Positions 25,971 through 33,984 are shown, numbered from the stretch's first letter. The stretch: DNA of 64,000 bases from Oscillospiraceae bacterium (GCA_009780175.1 WRAO01000011.1:19868-83867), one strand, 5' to 3'. Notes: a model not told the origin generated them from the letters alone. Program-made: numbers and translations.

Positions 25971-27726
25971 AACGGAGTTTTTGCGGAACTTTGAGCAAGG
26001 CCCGCTCCTGTTTGACGGGGCGATGGGGACTTGTTATGCTGCCTTGAGCGGGAACCTTACGGAACGGTGTGAGGTTGCAAACCGGACGAATCCGGAGCTG
26101 ATTCGGCGCATTTTGGGGGACTATATCGATGCGGGATGCCGGGCGATTAAGACCAATACGTTTGGTATCGGTCCCATTGCGGCGGAGTTTGGGCGCGAAG
26201 AGGCGTTTGATCTGACGGATCGCGCTTGGGCAATTGCGCAGGAGGCTGTGGATGGACGGGATATCGCCATCTTTGCGGACTTTGGCCCGCCGACGGGGGA
26301 GGATGCGGATTGGGAGGCGATTTATCTCGATCTCGCAAATCATTTTCTTTCGCTTGGGGCACGTTTTTTTCTGTTTGAGACATTTCCGGACGATGCGCTC
26401 ATTCGCGCGGTAGCGGCGCATCTGCGGACGCGGGAGCCGGATGTGTATATTGTGGCTAGTTTCGCTGTTTTTCCGGACGGATTTACTGGAGCGGGACTGT
26501 TTGGCAAGGACCTTGCGGAGCGGCTTTATGATGATGGCCTAGCGGACGCCGTTGGCTTTAACTGCGTGTCTGGGCCGGGGCATTTACTGCGGTTGGTGGA
26601 AGAGATGGATACGGCGCGGTATCCGCTCACGATTATGCCCAATGCCGGATACCCGACTACGGTTGGTGGGCGGACGATTTATGGCAATAATCCCACTTAT
26701 TTTGCCGATCGGATGCGGGAGATGGCGGCACGGGGCGTGAAGCTGCTTGGCGGGTGCTGCGGGACGGATGCGGATTATATCCGCGAGACGGCGCGGGCGC
26801 TTTATGGGGAGCGGATCACGCCAATCTCTGCTGTGCCCAAGGCGGCAGAGGCGGCGAAGTCTCAGCGCGAAAACCGGTTCCGCGACAAGTTGATGCGCGG
26901 AGAGCGGGTGTTTGCCGTGGAATTTGATTCTCCCTTGGACAGCGATATTGAGCGGTATATGGCGGGCGCGGCGGAGCTCAAGGCCGCGGGAGCGGATATT
27001 ATTACGATTGCGGACTGTCCTGTGGCGCGGTCTCGGATGGATTCGTCTATTGTGGCTTGCAAGGTGCACCGGGAGCTTGGGATTGATACTTTGCCGCACT
27101 TGACTTGTCGGGACCGCAACCTCAACGCGACGCGGGCGCTTTTGCTGGGGCTTTCCGCAGAGGGAGTGCACAATGTGCTCATCGTCACGGGGGACCCTAT
27201 CCCGACGGCGGAGCGGGATGTGGTGAAGAGTGTGTATAACTTCAATTCCCGTATGCTGGCTCGGTATATCCGGCAGCTGAGCAGCGATGTGTTTCGGACG
27301 CCGTTTTGTATCGGCGGGGCGCTGAATGTCAACGCAACGAATTTTGACGCGCAGCTTCGGCTGGCGCGGGAGAAGGTCGAATGTGGTATTGAGATGTTGT
27401 TTACGCAGCCGATTATGACACCGCGCGGGGCGGAGAATCTGCGGCGGGCGAAGCGGGAGTTAGATGTGAAGATTCTGGGCGGGATTATGCCCATTGTCAG
27501 CCATCGGAATGCGCAGTTTATTTCCAGCGAGTTGCAGGGGATGGATATTTCCGCGGAGACGGTGGAGTTGTTTCTGGATAAGTCGAAAGAGGAATGCGCG
27601 CGGCTCGGAATTGAACTCGCGCTGGAGATGGCGGAGCGGATTGCGGGTGACATTGACGGGTATTACCTGATTACGCCGTTTTCGCGGACGGATATGATTG
27701 TGGAGATTTTGGGGAAGCTGAGGTAG
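25963..27726 (+). CDS. Fused homocysteine S-methyltransferase / methylene-THF reductase
   Basis: 587 residues, same architecture as B. subtilis YitJ. Seen: S-methyltransferase domain (about 1-285) with LLFDGAMGTCYAAL, zinc cysteines in GFNCVSGP and GGCCGTDADYI; MetF-like domain (about 300-587) with FAVEFDSPLDSDIERYM, LTCRDRNLNATRALLLG and VTGDPIPTAERDVVKSVYNFNSRML. It would make methyl-THF for the upstream MetH. The GTG at 25963 has GGGAGG six bases upstream and overlaps the metH stop codon; an ATG at 25945 is the alternative. The TAG stop codon lies inside a GTAGGGGCG repeat. Confidence 0.92.
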   Translation: MNKTEFLRNFEQGPLLFDGAMGTCYAALSGNLTERCEVANRTNPELIRRILGDYIDAGCRAIKTNTFGIGPIAAEFGREEAFDLTDRAWAIAQEAVDGRDIAIFADFGPPTGEDADWEAIYLDLANHFLSLGARFFLFETFPDDALIRAVAAHLRTREPDVYIVASFAVFPDGFTGAGLFGKDLAERLYDDGLADAVGFNCVSGPGHLLRLVEEMDTARYPLTIMPNAGYPTTVGGRTIYGNNPTYFADRMREMAARGVKLLGGCCGTDADYIRETARALYGERITPISAVPKAAEAAKSQRENRFRDKLMRGERVFAVEFDSPLDSDIERYMAGAAELKAAGADIITIADCPVARSRMDSSIVACKVHRELGIDTLPHLTCRDRNLNATRALLLGLSAEGVHNVLIVTGDPIPTAERDVVKSVYNFNSRMLARYIRQLSSDVFRTPFCIGGALNVNATNFDAQLRLAREKVECGIEMLFTQPIMTPRGAENLRRAKRELDVKILGGIMPIVSHRNAQFISSELQGMDISAETVELFLDKSKEECARLGIELALEMAERIAGDIDGYYLITPFSRTDMIVEILGKLR

Positions 27727-27742
27727 GGGCGGTCGCCTCTAC
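27723..27742. repeat. Short palindromic repeat GTAGGGGCG/CGCCTCTAC
   Basis: GTAGGGGCG-GT-CGCCTCTAC, one mismatch. Bases 27724-27726 are the TAG stop codon of the preceding gene. Confidence 0.7.
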
Positions 27743-27764
27743 GACCGCAATAAAGGAGGCCACT

Positions 27765-28304
27765 ATGCTAGATCATATCCAAGTTCAAACTGCCCAAGTT
27801 GTTGAAGAACTGCTAGCAGCCGCAACCCTTGTGCCCGGGGACCTCTTTGTGGTGGGGTGTTCGACCAGTGAGGTTCTGGGCAAGCAGATCGGCAAGGCCG
27901 GGAGTCTGGAGGTTGCTGCCGTGCTTTTTGATGGTATCTATCCTGCACTTTCGGCGAAAGGCATCTCCCTCGCGGTGCAATGCTGTGAACATCTGAACCG
28001 GGCTTTGGTGGTGGAGCGGGGCGTTGCGTTGGCGTATCGGTCGGAGATTGTGTCTGCTATCCCGTTTCCCGACGCGGGCGGGTCTTTTGCCGCTGTGACG
28101 TGGAGCCGGTTTGCGGACCCTGTCTTGGTCGAGGCTGTCCGCGCGCAGGCTGGGCTCGATATCGGGTTAACGATGATCGGGATGCACCTCGCCCCTGTGG
28201 CTGTTCCGGTGCGGCTTGGTCTGCGTGCTATCGGCGAAGCTCCGATTATTGCGGCAAAGACACGGCCTAAGCTGATCGGTGGTGCGCGGGCGAGGTATGA
28301 GTAG
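27765..28304 (+). CDS. UPF0340/TIGR01440 family protein
   Basis: 179 residues, same length as B. subtilis YwlG. Seen: VPGDLFVVGCSTSEVLGKQIGKAGS, FDGIYPALSAKGISLAVQCCEHLNRALVVER and DIGLTMIGMHLAPVAVPVR, all conserved in this family of unknown function. AAAGGAGG precedes the ATG. It follows the methionine genes with only a repeat between, so it may be in the same transcript. Its TAG stop codon is inside the following repeat. Confidence 0.9.
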   Translation: MLDHIQVQTAQVVEELLAAATLVPGDLFVVGCSTSEVLGKQIGKAGSLEVAAVLFDGIYPALSAKGISLAVQCCEHLNRALVVERGVALAYRSEIVSAIPFPDAGGSFAAVTWSRFADPVLVEAVRAQAGLDIGLTMIGMHLAPVAVPVRLGLRAIGEAPIIAAKTRPKLIGGARARYE

Positions 28305-28364
28305 AGGCGAACTGTGTTCGCCCGCCTCCCGCTATTCTGACGGGCGAACACAGTTCGCTCCTAC
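28301..28364. repeat. Long inverted repeat of the GTAGGGGCG family
   Basis: Arms GTAGAGGCGAACTGTGTTCG(CCCG) and its near-perfect reverse complement ending GTTCGCTCCTAC, 16-base loop. The stop codon of the UPF0340 gene (28302-28304) lies in the left arm. Confidence 0.75.
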
Positions 28365-28382
28365 AACCGCGACATGTTTTGA

Positions 28383-28411
28383 TTGACTGTCGGATAAAAA
28401 CTCGATATGAT
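28383..28411 (+). promoter_or_regulatory. Promoter of the AI-2E-type transporter gene
   Basis: TTGACT, 17 bases, TATGAT. Transcription would begin near 28418, just before an ATG without ribosome binding site, favouring the later start at 28444. Confidence 0.72.
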
Positions 28412-28443
28412 AAAAAGATACTATGAAGAGCGAGGCGCACGGC

Positions 28444-29697
28444 ATGAGACATCGATTGAATTGGGATGCATATTACTTCCGCTGGGGCGTTACTGCTTTT
28501 GCGGTCGTGGTGTGCAGCATTCTCTTTTATGCCGCTGTGACCCGCTTTCCCGCCTTGTTTGGCAGTATTCAATCGCTCCTTGGCATCCTCGCCCCTGTTC
28601 TGTGGGGCTTGATTATCGCCTATATGCTCACCCCCATCGCGAAGCGGTTGGAGCGCTTGCTCAGACGTCTGTTCCCGGGGCTTGCTGACGGACGGGGGGC
28701 GCGTATTTTCCGCGCTATTTCCATCGTGCTCGCTATTTTGATTACGCTTTCGTTACTTACGCTTATCTTAGTTAATCTTCTGCCCCAGATTTACGCCAGC
28801 CTCGAGACTTTGATCTTCCGTCTGCCCGGCTATGTCACTACAGTGATCGCCTTTGCTCAGCATATGTTGGACGGCATTCCCGGCGCGGAAGAGGTCGCGA
28901 TCAACCTTTTGGAGGAGGGCGAGGCTTGGCTGCTCAATTGGGTCAACGCGACACTCTTGCCCAACATCGACGTCATTATCCTCGCGATGACGGCGGGTGT
29001 TTGGGGGTTTGTGCAAATTCTCATCAACCTCTTCCTCGGACTGGTGCTCTCCGTCTATGTCATGTATAACCGGGAGCGGTTTGCCGCGCAGATTAAAAAA
29101 CTGCTTTATAGTCTGATGCCAGGAAAGCAGGTGGCTTTAACGCTCCGGGGGGCACAGCATGTGGACCGGGCTTTTGGGCGGTTCTTCCTCAGCCGCGTGC
29201 TTGATTCCCTGTTTATCGGGACTACGGTTTTCCTCTTCCTTACGGTCATGGGCATGCCTTATGTGGCGCTGATTACGGTGGTCGTCGCCATCACCAATAC
29301 GATCCCTTTTGTCGGCCCTTTCATCGGCGGAATCCCCGCCGCACTCCTGATTTTTATGGAGAATCCGATTCAGGGTTTGATTTTCGCTGTTTTCATCCTC
29401 GTTTTGCAGCAGATTGACGGGAACATCATCGGACCGAGGATCGCGGCAAATGTCACGGGATTGCCAGGGTTTTGGATTTTGTTCTCTATTCTCGTCGGCG
29501 GCGGGCTGTTTGGGTTTACGGGGATGCTCCTCGGTGTGCCTGTGTTCTCTCTGATCTACGACGGATTTGGCTACCTGACGGATCGGCGGTTGAAGCGGCT
29601 GGGGTTGTCTACGGACACGATGGCATATTCCGCTAATGCGCCTCCGCTTGCCGCGCCAGTGGAACCGACTGCGGAGGATGACGCAAAATCAGAATAG
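28444..29697 (+). CDS. AI-2E family transporter
   Basis: 417 residues with about seven to eight transmembrane segments and the family hallmarks PVLWGLIIAYMLTPIAKRLER, VVVAITNTIPFVGPFIGGIPAALL and QQIDGNIIGPRI followed by GLPGFWILFSILVGGGLFG. Family members include the E. coli TqsA/YdiK types and Na+/H+ antiporter-like proteins; substrate cannot be assigned. GAGCGAGG lies eight bases before the ATG at 28444, whereas the ATG at 28423 has none. Ala/Glu-rich cytoplasmic tail. Confidence 0.9.
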   Translation: MRHRLNWDAYYFRWGVTAFAVVVCSILFYAAVTRFPALFGSIQSLLGILAPVLWGLIIAYMLTPIAKRLERLLRRLFPGLADGRGARIFRAISIVLAILITLSLLTLILVNLLPQIYASLETLIFRLPGYVTTVIAFAQHMLDGIPGAEEVAINLLEEGEAWLLNWVNATLLPNIDVIILAMTAGVWGFVQILINLFLGLVLSVYVMYNRERFAAQIKKLLYSLMPGKQVALTLRGAQHVDRAFGRFFLSRVLDSLFIGTTVFLFLTVMGMPYVALITVVVAITNTIPFVGPFIGGIPAALLIFMENPIQGLIFAVFILVLQQIDGNIIGPRIAANVTGLPGFWILFSILVGGGLFGFTGMLLGVPVFSLIYDGFGYLTDRRLKRLGLSTDTMAYSANAPPLAAPVEPTAEDDAKSE

Positions 29698-29713
29698 CGG
29701 GCGATCTATTCAA

Positions 29714-29743
29714 GTAGGAGCGGGGCTGCTCCCCCGCTCCTAC
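29714..29743. repeat. Short palindromic repeat GTAGGAGCGGGG/CCCCGCTCCTAC
   Basis: Perfect 12-base arms with a six-base centre; GTAGGGGCG family. Lies between the transporter gene and the tRNA promoter; could end transcription only weakly, as no T-tract follows. Confidence 0.75.
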
Positions 29744-29751
29744 ATCGCCTA

Positions 29752-29780
29752 TTGACAAATGATCTGATCTCGGGTATACT
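29752..29780 (+). promoter_or_regulatory. Promoter of tRNA-Val
   Basis: TTGACA, 17 bases, TATACT, 13 bases before the mature tRNA. Confidence 0.85.
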
Positions 29781-29793
29781 GGCTCTTGTTCTC

Positions 29794-29869
29794 GGACGAT
29801 TAGCTCAGTTGGTAGAGCATCCGCTTGACGTGCGGAGGGTCAGCAGTTCAAGTCTGTTATCGTCCACCA
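29794..29869 (+). tRNA. tRNA-Val (GAC)
   Basis: 76 bases including an encoded CCA. Acceptor stem GGACGAT/ATCGTCC, D arm GCTC-AGTTGGTA-GAGC, anticodon arm TCCGC-TTGACGT-GCGGA giving anticodon GAC, T arm AGCAG-TTCAAGT-CTGTT with one G-U pair, discriminator A. Own promoter and terminator, so it is a single-gene unit. Confidence 0.95.
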
Positions 29870-29876
29870 CTAGAAA

Positions 29877-29907
29877 AATCCCCGCAACCTCATCGGTTGC
29901 GGGGATT
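29877..29907 (+). terminator. Terminator of tRNA-Val
   Basis: AATCCCCGCAACC / GGTTGCGGGGATT with a five-base loop; perfect stem followed by TATG and flanked by A-rich DNA, also usable in the reverse direction. Confidence 0.82.
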
Positions 29908-29927
29908 TATGTTTATTGAGAGCCTGT

Positions 29928-30167
29928 TTATTCTATTTCAGGTGGCAGATTGCGGAAGATGTCACAATCGTAAAACTCAACAATACACAACTCTAGGCCA
30001 TCACACAATTTTTTCACGGTGATAGCGCTCACATCTCGGCGGTCCGGCTGTAACATGCTGTAGACGGTGGAGGGCGACACACCTGCCAATCGTGCAAGAT
30101 GTGTATAGGAAATGGAGCGTTCTTTGCACAGTTGGACGAAACGCTCTACGATAGCATCTTTAATCAT
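29928..30167 (-). CDS. Small XRE-type helix-turn-helix regulator
   Basis: 79 residues, almost entirely a lambda-repressor-like domain: IVERFVQLCKERSISYTHLARLAGVSPSTVYSML followed by ITVKKLCDGLELCIVEFY. ATG at 30167 is preceded by GAGGG; GTG codons four codons further upstream are possible. No membrane or sensor domain. It converges on the tRNA terminator and is divergent from the small gene at 30322. Target genes unknown. Confidence 0.82.
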   Translation of the reverse strand: MIKDAIVERFVQLCKERSISYTHLARLAGVSPSTVYSMLQPDRRDVSAITVKKLCDGLELCIVEFYDCDIFRNLPPEIE

Positions 30168-30321
30168 TGCCCTCACCACCTTCCGGTCAAGTTAAGACAA
30201 TCCTACCAATCAATACGCAACTACGTATACGCACTTGCGGATATCAAATATTTCTGATACACTGGCCTCGAACATCAATTCGCCTTGTTCTAAAGCAGGG
30301 CAAAAGGAGGCATCTGGTTAC

Positions 30322-30549
30322 ATGGATACAGGAAAAATGGAAGAAGTGTTGCAGAAAATCGCCGAAGCGCACGGGGTTAGTGTCGAAGAAGTCCGGCGTG
30401 AAATCGAGCTTGCCGCCAAATTCGCACAGGAAAATCCGGATCCGAAAATACAAGCGCACTGGGCCAGCATTCCGCGCAGAGGGGACGCGCTCACGCCAAA
30501 CGAGTTAATCGCGCATCTTGCAACGATGGTTGAGGATCGGATGAAATAG
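30322..30549 (+). CDS. Small helical protein, unknown
   Basis: 75 residues, mostly helical, with KIAEAHGVSVEEVRREIELAAKFAQENPDPKIQAHW and LTPNELIAHLATMVEDRM. The pattern resembles small clostridial proteins often labelled Spo0A C-terminal-like, from memory only, so I keep the function open. AAAGGAGG eleven bases upstream of the ATG at 30322 supports this start over one 29 codons earlier. About 25 bases after its stop comes the promoter of the attenuated aromatic operon. Confidence 0.65.
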   Translation: MDTGKMEEVLQKIAEAHGVSVEEVRREIELAAKFAQENPDPKIQAHWASIPRRGDALTPNELIAHLATMVEDRMK

Positions 30550-30574
30550 TTAGCGGCATTCTCAAAAATGCCCC

Positions 30575-30603
30575 TTGACAAACAAAAACATCCGTGCTAT
30601 TGT
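30575..30603 (+). promoter_or_regulatory. Promoter of the aromatic leader operon
   Basis: TTGACA, 17 bases, TATTGT with TG-C before it (extended -10). Transcription would begin near 30610, about 34 bases before the leader peptide ATG. Confidence 0.8.
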
Positions 30604-30643
30604 TAGCAAAATTCATTTACAATCGAGGAAAGGAGTCTGGCTT

Positions 30644-30739
30644 ATGAACCGTTTTCAAACTGTTGCTCAATTTAGCTTTTGGTTTTGGTTTTTTGACGGG
30701 GTTTGCCAGGCACCGTCTTTTTCCTCATTGCCAAAATAA
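30644..30739 (+). CDS. Phe/Trp-rich leader peptide
   Basis: 31 residues. GAGGAAAGGAG lies eight bases before the ATG. The peptide contains the run FSFWFWFF (codons 10-17): within eight codons there are five Phe and two Trp. This is the pattern of attenuation leaders (compare PheL and TrpL). An intrinsic terminator begins 24 bases after its stop codon and precedes an aminotransferase gene. Its product is expected to be a sensor of charged tRNA-Phe and tRNA-Trp rather than a working protein. Confidence 0.85.
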   Translation: MNRFQTVAQFSFWFWFFDGVCQAPSFSSLPK

Positions 30740-30797
30740 AATGAGCAACTGAGCGTAAAGACAACCGGGCAAACCTCTCAAACAGGTTTGCCCGGTT
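30662..30797 (+). promoter_or_regulatory. Transcription attenuator responding to Phe/Trp (predicted)
   Basis: Segment 1 GTTGCTCA (30662-30669) pairs perfectly with TGAGCAAC (30742-30749), closing a stem over the Phe/Trp codons. Segment 2 GGTTTGCC (30700-30707) pairs perfectly with GGCAAACC (30768-30775), the left arm of the terminator. The two pairings cross, so they exclude each other. A ribosome stalled at the Phe/Trp run covers segment 1 surroundings, frees segment 2 and lets it break the terminator; fast translation allows the terminator. Confidence 0.78.
30763..30797 (+). terminator. Attenuator terminator
   Basis: AACCGGGCAAACCT, seven-base loop, AGGTTTGCCCGGTT, then TTTTGTTTT. Fourteen-base perfect stem, 23 bases after the leader stop codon and 43 bases before the aminotransferase ATG. 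Confidence 0.9.
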
Positions 30798-30840
30798 TTT
30801 TGTTTTAACAGTGTGCAATTATGAAAAGGAGCGTTTTACA

Positions 30841-31857
30841 ATGAGAAAAGACTTACAAGGGACCCCCGTCTACAGACCGCCCGGCAGCCAATATTTGAAC
30901 TTGGCGAACAATGAGAATTTCTATGCCACGTGGTGGTATGAGGTCCTCGGCGGACAGATGGACGACATTGTAAAAGCACTCCCCTTTCACCAGTATGGAA
31001 CCGCCAGCTATGAGCCGTTGATTGCGGGCTATGCAAAGTATCTAAACCTCGCGCCCGAGCAGGTGCTGCCGGCGCCAGGGTCGGACAGTTTGATTCCGCT
31101 CCTCATCAACGCCCTGTCTGAGCATACGGTTTTGACCTTTGATGTGGACTTCTTCCGCTACGGGCAATTTGCTAAGATTCTGAAGCGCAAGCACGTGACA
31201 GTCCCGACCGCGGGCGGTGTAGACGGTTTGATCGACGCGGCGGCGGAGCAGCAGGCGGATGTGATCTTTTTCTCGAACCCGAACAATCCACTCGGGATCC
31301 TACAGAAGCGGGACGCGCTGGTCAAATTGCTCGACAGCGTAGACTGCTATGTGGTGATCGACGAGGCGTATGCGGAGTATGCGAACGAGAGCGTGGCGGA
31401 CCTTGTGACAAAGTATCCAAAGTTGCTTGTGATGCGGACTTTGTCGAAGGCCTGGGGACTGGCGCGGCTCAGAGTCGGATTCCTGCTTGCTGATGCGGAC
31501 TTGATCCAGTACGTGTCCGCGGTGCGCGGTCCGTTTTCACTCAGTGATTTGAACGCGAACATCGCGACTGCCGCCCTGGCTTACGAGCACTTGATGCGCG
31601 CTTCTGTGGAGGAGACGATTCAGACGCGCACCTGTTTTATCGAGTTTTTGCAGGCATATGATCTTACGGTTTTGCCCAGTGCTTCGAACTTTGTTTTTGT
31701 CCAGGCCGCGGACGCACGGGCGATTGCGGCGCAGGTGTTAGCAGATGGAATCGCCCTCGCGGCGTTTGACAGCGGTCTTCGGATCACGATCGGGACGCTG
31801 GCGCAAATGGAGCGTTTACAAAATAGCTTGGCAAAGTATTTGCCGAGCGCGAAATGA
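30841..31857 (+). CDS. HisC-like aminotransferase, probably aromatic
   Basis: 338-residue class I/II PLP aminotransferase resembling histidinol-phosphate aminotransferases. Seen: NLANNENFYATWW at the N terminus, QVLPAPGSDSLIPLLI, FFSNPNNPLGILQ, VVIDEAYAEYA, the PLP lysine in RTLSKAWGLARLRVGF (about residue 204) and SGLRITIGT. HisC-like enzymes often act on phenylpyruvate or indolepyruvate; the Phe/Trp attenuator in front supports that substrate range here (inference). No his or aro genes are nearby. AAAAGGAGC precedes the ATG at 30841; an upstream ATG would overlap the terminator. Confidence 0.88.
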   Translation: MRKDLQGTPVYRPPGSQYLNLANNENFYATWWYEVLGGQMDDIVKALPFHQYGTASYEPLIAGYAKYLNLAPEQVLPAPGSDSLIPLLINALSEHTVLTFDVDFFRYGQFAKILKRKHVTVPTAGGVDGLIDAAAEQQADVIFFSNPNNPLGILQKRDALVKLLDSVDCYVVIDEAYAEYANESVADLVTKYPKLLVMRTLSKAWGLARLRVGFLLADADLIQYVSAVRGPFSLSDLNANIATAALAYEHLMRASVEETIQTRTCFIEFLQAYDLTVLPSASNFVFVQAADARAIAAQVLADGIALAAFDSGLRITIGTLAQMERLQNSLAKYLPSAK

Positions 31858-32891
31858 GGATACTTACTGTGCAGCTATTCAAAGAGAATCTATTCAAAGT
31901 TCTGAATGGCATGAGCATCGGCATTATTGTGGCCTTAATGCCCAGCGCCATGCTCGGGAACATTATCGGGCAGTTTGACGCGCCTTATCTGGCCATGCTC
32001 CTCGCGCTTTCCACATCTATGCTCGCTTTGGCCATGGGCATTTGCATCGGCTTGCAGTTTAAGCTGGACCCGATTTCCCTCTGTATTCTCGCGATTTCGA
32101 CGATGGTCTCGGGCGGCGCGGTACGCGGCGTTGTAAACGGCGCGATTCAAGTGCAGGGTTCTGGCGATGTGCTCAACGCAACGCTCGGCGCAGTTATCGC
32201 CTTGGCGATTATTCTCACGTTCGGCCATCGTCTCAAGGCTTATAAACTACTCGTGCTTGCTCCGACTACGCTGATTATCGTCGGCACGATTACCAGCCTC
32301 ACGGCGGCGCCTGTCGGCGCGATTACGGGTTATGTCGGCATGATGATCGCACACTTCACGACATTACAGCCGCTTATCATGTCTATTTTGATTGCGATGT
32401 CGTTCGGGCTTATCATTGTCTCTCCGCTTTCTACGGTGGCTGTCGCGCTGCTGATCCAGTTAAGCGGAACGGGTTCCGCGGCGGCGAACGTCGGCTGCGC
32501 GGCGGCGGCAATCACGCTGGGTATTTTGAATTATCGCAGCAACGGACTCGGGACTTCTTTGGCACATTTCTTGGGGTCGCCTAAGATTCAGGTGGCGAAT
32601 TTTATCAAGTCTCCCATCATGATCTTGCCGGGCCTTGCCGCCGGAGCCATCGCGGCGATTTTTGTGCCTCTTTTTGGTGCTGTCGGAACGCCGATGTCGG
32701 CGGGCTTTGGTCTTTCCGGTCTTATCGGGCCGCTCGGGCACCTTGGCCTCACGGGATTTGACGCGTATAATATCTTTGTCGCCGCCTTCGTCTTCGCTGT
32801 GGTCCCGGCGGTTACAAGTTTTGCGATGGCATGGCTCTTCCGCGACGTGTTGAAGATCGTCAGAGACGAACAATATAAGCTGGACTTTTAA
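31854..32891 (+). CDS. EIIC-like membrane transporter (PTS_EIIC_2 type)
   Basis: 345 residues with about nine to ten hydrophobic segments and glycine-rich loops (GAVGTPMSAGFGLSGLIGPLGHLGLTGF). It resembles the PTS_EIIC_2 family, membrane proteins related to sugar-PTS subunit IIC but found without IIA or IIB; their substrates are unproven. It overlaps the aminotransferase stop as ATGA; a GTG five codons later with GAGG before it is an alternative start. Being under the Phe/Trp attenuator, it may carry an aromatic amino or oxo acid (hypothesis). Confidence 0.8.
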   Translation: MRILTVQLFKENLFKVLNGMSIGIIVALMPSAMLGNIIGQFDAPYLAMLLALSTSMLALAMGICIGLQFKLDPISLCILAISTMVSGGAVRGVVNGAIQVQGSGDVLNATLGAVIALAIILTFGHRLKAYKLLVLAPTTLIIVGTITSLTAAPVGAITGYVGMMIAHFTTLQPLIMSILIAMSFGLIIVSPLSTVAVALLIQLSGTGSAAANVGCAAAAITLGILNYRSNGLGTSLAHFLGSPKIQVANFIKSPIMILPGLAAGAIAAIFVPLFGAVGTPMSAGFGLSGLIGPLGHLGLTGFDAYNIFVAAFVFAVVPAVTSFAMAWLFRDVLKIVRDEQYKLDF

Positions 32892-32912
32892 TGTGAATAA
32901 AGGAGAAAATAT

Positions 32913-33854
32913 ATGAAAATCGCAATCGCTGGGGCTGGGGCAATGGGGAGCCGCTTTGGATATATGTTATCCAAGGCCGGGATGGATGTCACCTTGATCG
33001 ACCAATGGGAACCGCAGGTGACCGCAATCCGGGCACATGGGCTGCAGGTGAATGACAAGGGCGAAATGACGACGGTACAGCTTCCTATCTACTACCCGGA
33101 AGAGGCCATACAAAATCAACTTCAACCCGATCTTATCATTCTATTTACGAAGTCTTTGCAACTGGAGGGTATGGTACAGGCGATCTTGCCGATTATTTCG
33201 AAGGACACGAAGGTATTGTGCCTCTTAAATGGCCTCGGGCATGAGGTGATCGTTGAGAAATATGTGCCCAAGGAAAACTTTTTCCTCGGCAACACCATGT
33301 GGACTGCCGGTCTGGAAGGGCCTGGGAAAGTGAAAATGATCGGGAATGGGAGCATTGCATTGCAAGAACGGATGCCGGAGTCGAGGGAAACCGCAGTGCG
33401 TATTGCCGCGCTTCTGTCTGAGGCTGGCTTGAATGCGGCGGTTTCGGAGCATATTATGTACGACATCTATAAAAAAGCATGTGCCAACGGCTCTACCAAC
33501 GCGCTCTGCACGATGCTGGAAGCGAATCTGTATACGGTGGGTAATACCACTTGCGCAGTAGATATTGTGCGGGCCTTTATTGATGAGTACGCGGATGTCG
33601 CGGCGGTGGAGGGGGTTGCGTTGGATCGTGACGCGATTACGGCTTATGTCAAGACGGCTTTTGACCCCAATGGGATCGGGCTGCACTTCCCTTCCATGTA
33701 TCAAGATTTGATTACGAACAATCGCCTGACTGAGGTGGATTGTATCAATGGGATCATTGCGGAAAAGGGAAAGGCTTATGGCATCTCTACGCCCTATTGT
33801 GCGTTTATGACGCAGCTGATTCATTGCAAAGAGGAAATTGCAGGCGCAAAATAG
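32913..33854 (+). CDS. PanE-family 2-oxoacid reductase (ketopantoate reductase-like)
   Basis: 313 residues. Seen: NADP-binding IAGAGAMGSRFGYMLSKAG, ILFTKSLQLEGMVQAI, LLNGLGHEVIVEKYV, and a C-terminal helical domain with the lysine/asparagine region YDIYKKACANGSTNALCTMLEAN and FPSMYQDLI. The family includes 2-dehydropantoate reductase but also D-2-hydroxyacid dehydrogenases acting on phenylpyruvate-type acids. Context behind the Phe/Trp attenuator makes an aromatic 2-oxoacid substrate as plausible as ketopantoate; no panB or panC nearby. AAAGGAG precedes the ATG. Followed by a terminator. Confidence 0.85.
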   Translation: MKIAIAGAGAMGSRFGYMLSKAGMDVTLIDQWEPQVTAIRAHGLQVNDKGEMTTVQLPIYYPEEAIQNQLQPDLIILFTKSLQLEGMVQAILPIISKDTKVLCLLNGLGHEVIVEKYVPKENFFLGNTMWTAGLEGPGKVKMIGNGSIALQERMPESRETAVRIAALLSEAGLNAAVSEHIMYDIYKKACANGSTNALCTMLEANLYTVGNTTCAVDIVRAFIDEYADVAAVEGVALDRDAITAYVKTAFDPNGIGLHFPSMYQDLITNNRLTEVDCINGIIAEKGKAYGISTPYCAFMTQLIHCKEEIAGAK

Positions 33855-33885
33855 TGCGCGGGCGGCATCTGAATGAAGCAGAAAA

Positions 33886-33921
33886 GTCCGAATCTACCAA
33901 GGCGTGGGTTCGGATGTTTTT
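33886..33921 (+). terminator. Terminator after the PanE-like gene
   Basis: GTCCGAATCTAC / GTGGGTTCGGAT stem of twelve pairs including three G-U, loop CAAGGC, then GTTTTTCTT. Ends the attenuated operon. Confidence 0.75.
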
Positions 33922-33922
33922 C

Positions 33923-33951
33923 TTGCAAAAATCGGGTCCGACTGCTATGCT
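33923..33951 (+). promoter_or_regulatory. Promoter of the YjiH-family gene
   Basis: TTGCAA, 17 bases, TATGCT, directly after the preceding terminator and 34 bases before the TTG start. Confidence 0.7.
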
Positions 33952-33984
33952 GGGAGAAAGTGTGCGCGTAGAGGAGAGAGAGCA

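Noticed and set aside
28301..28364. Rho-independent terminator after the UPF0340 gene
   Set aside because: Strong inverted repeat but no T-tract; it is a member of the dispersed palindrome family.
29794..30180. Integrated element at tRNA-Val
   Set aside because: The small XRE regulator next to the tRNA suggested it, but there is no integrase, no repeated tRNA 3' end and the tRNA has its own terminator directly after.
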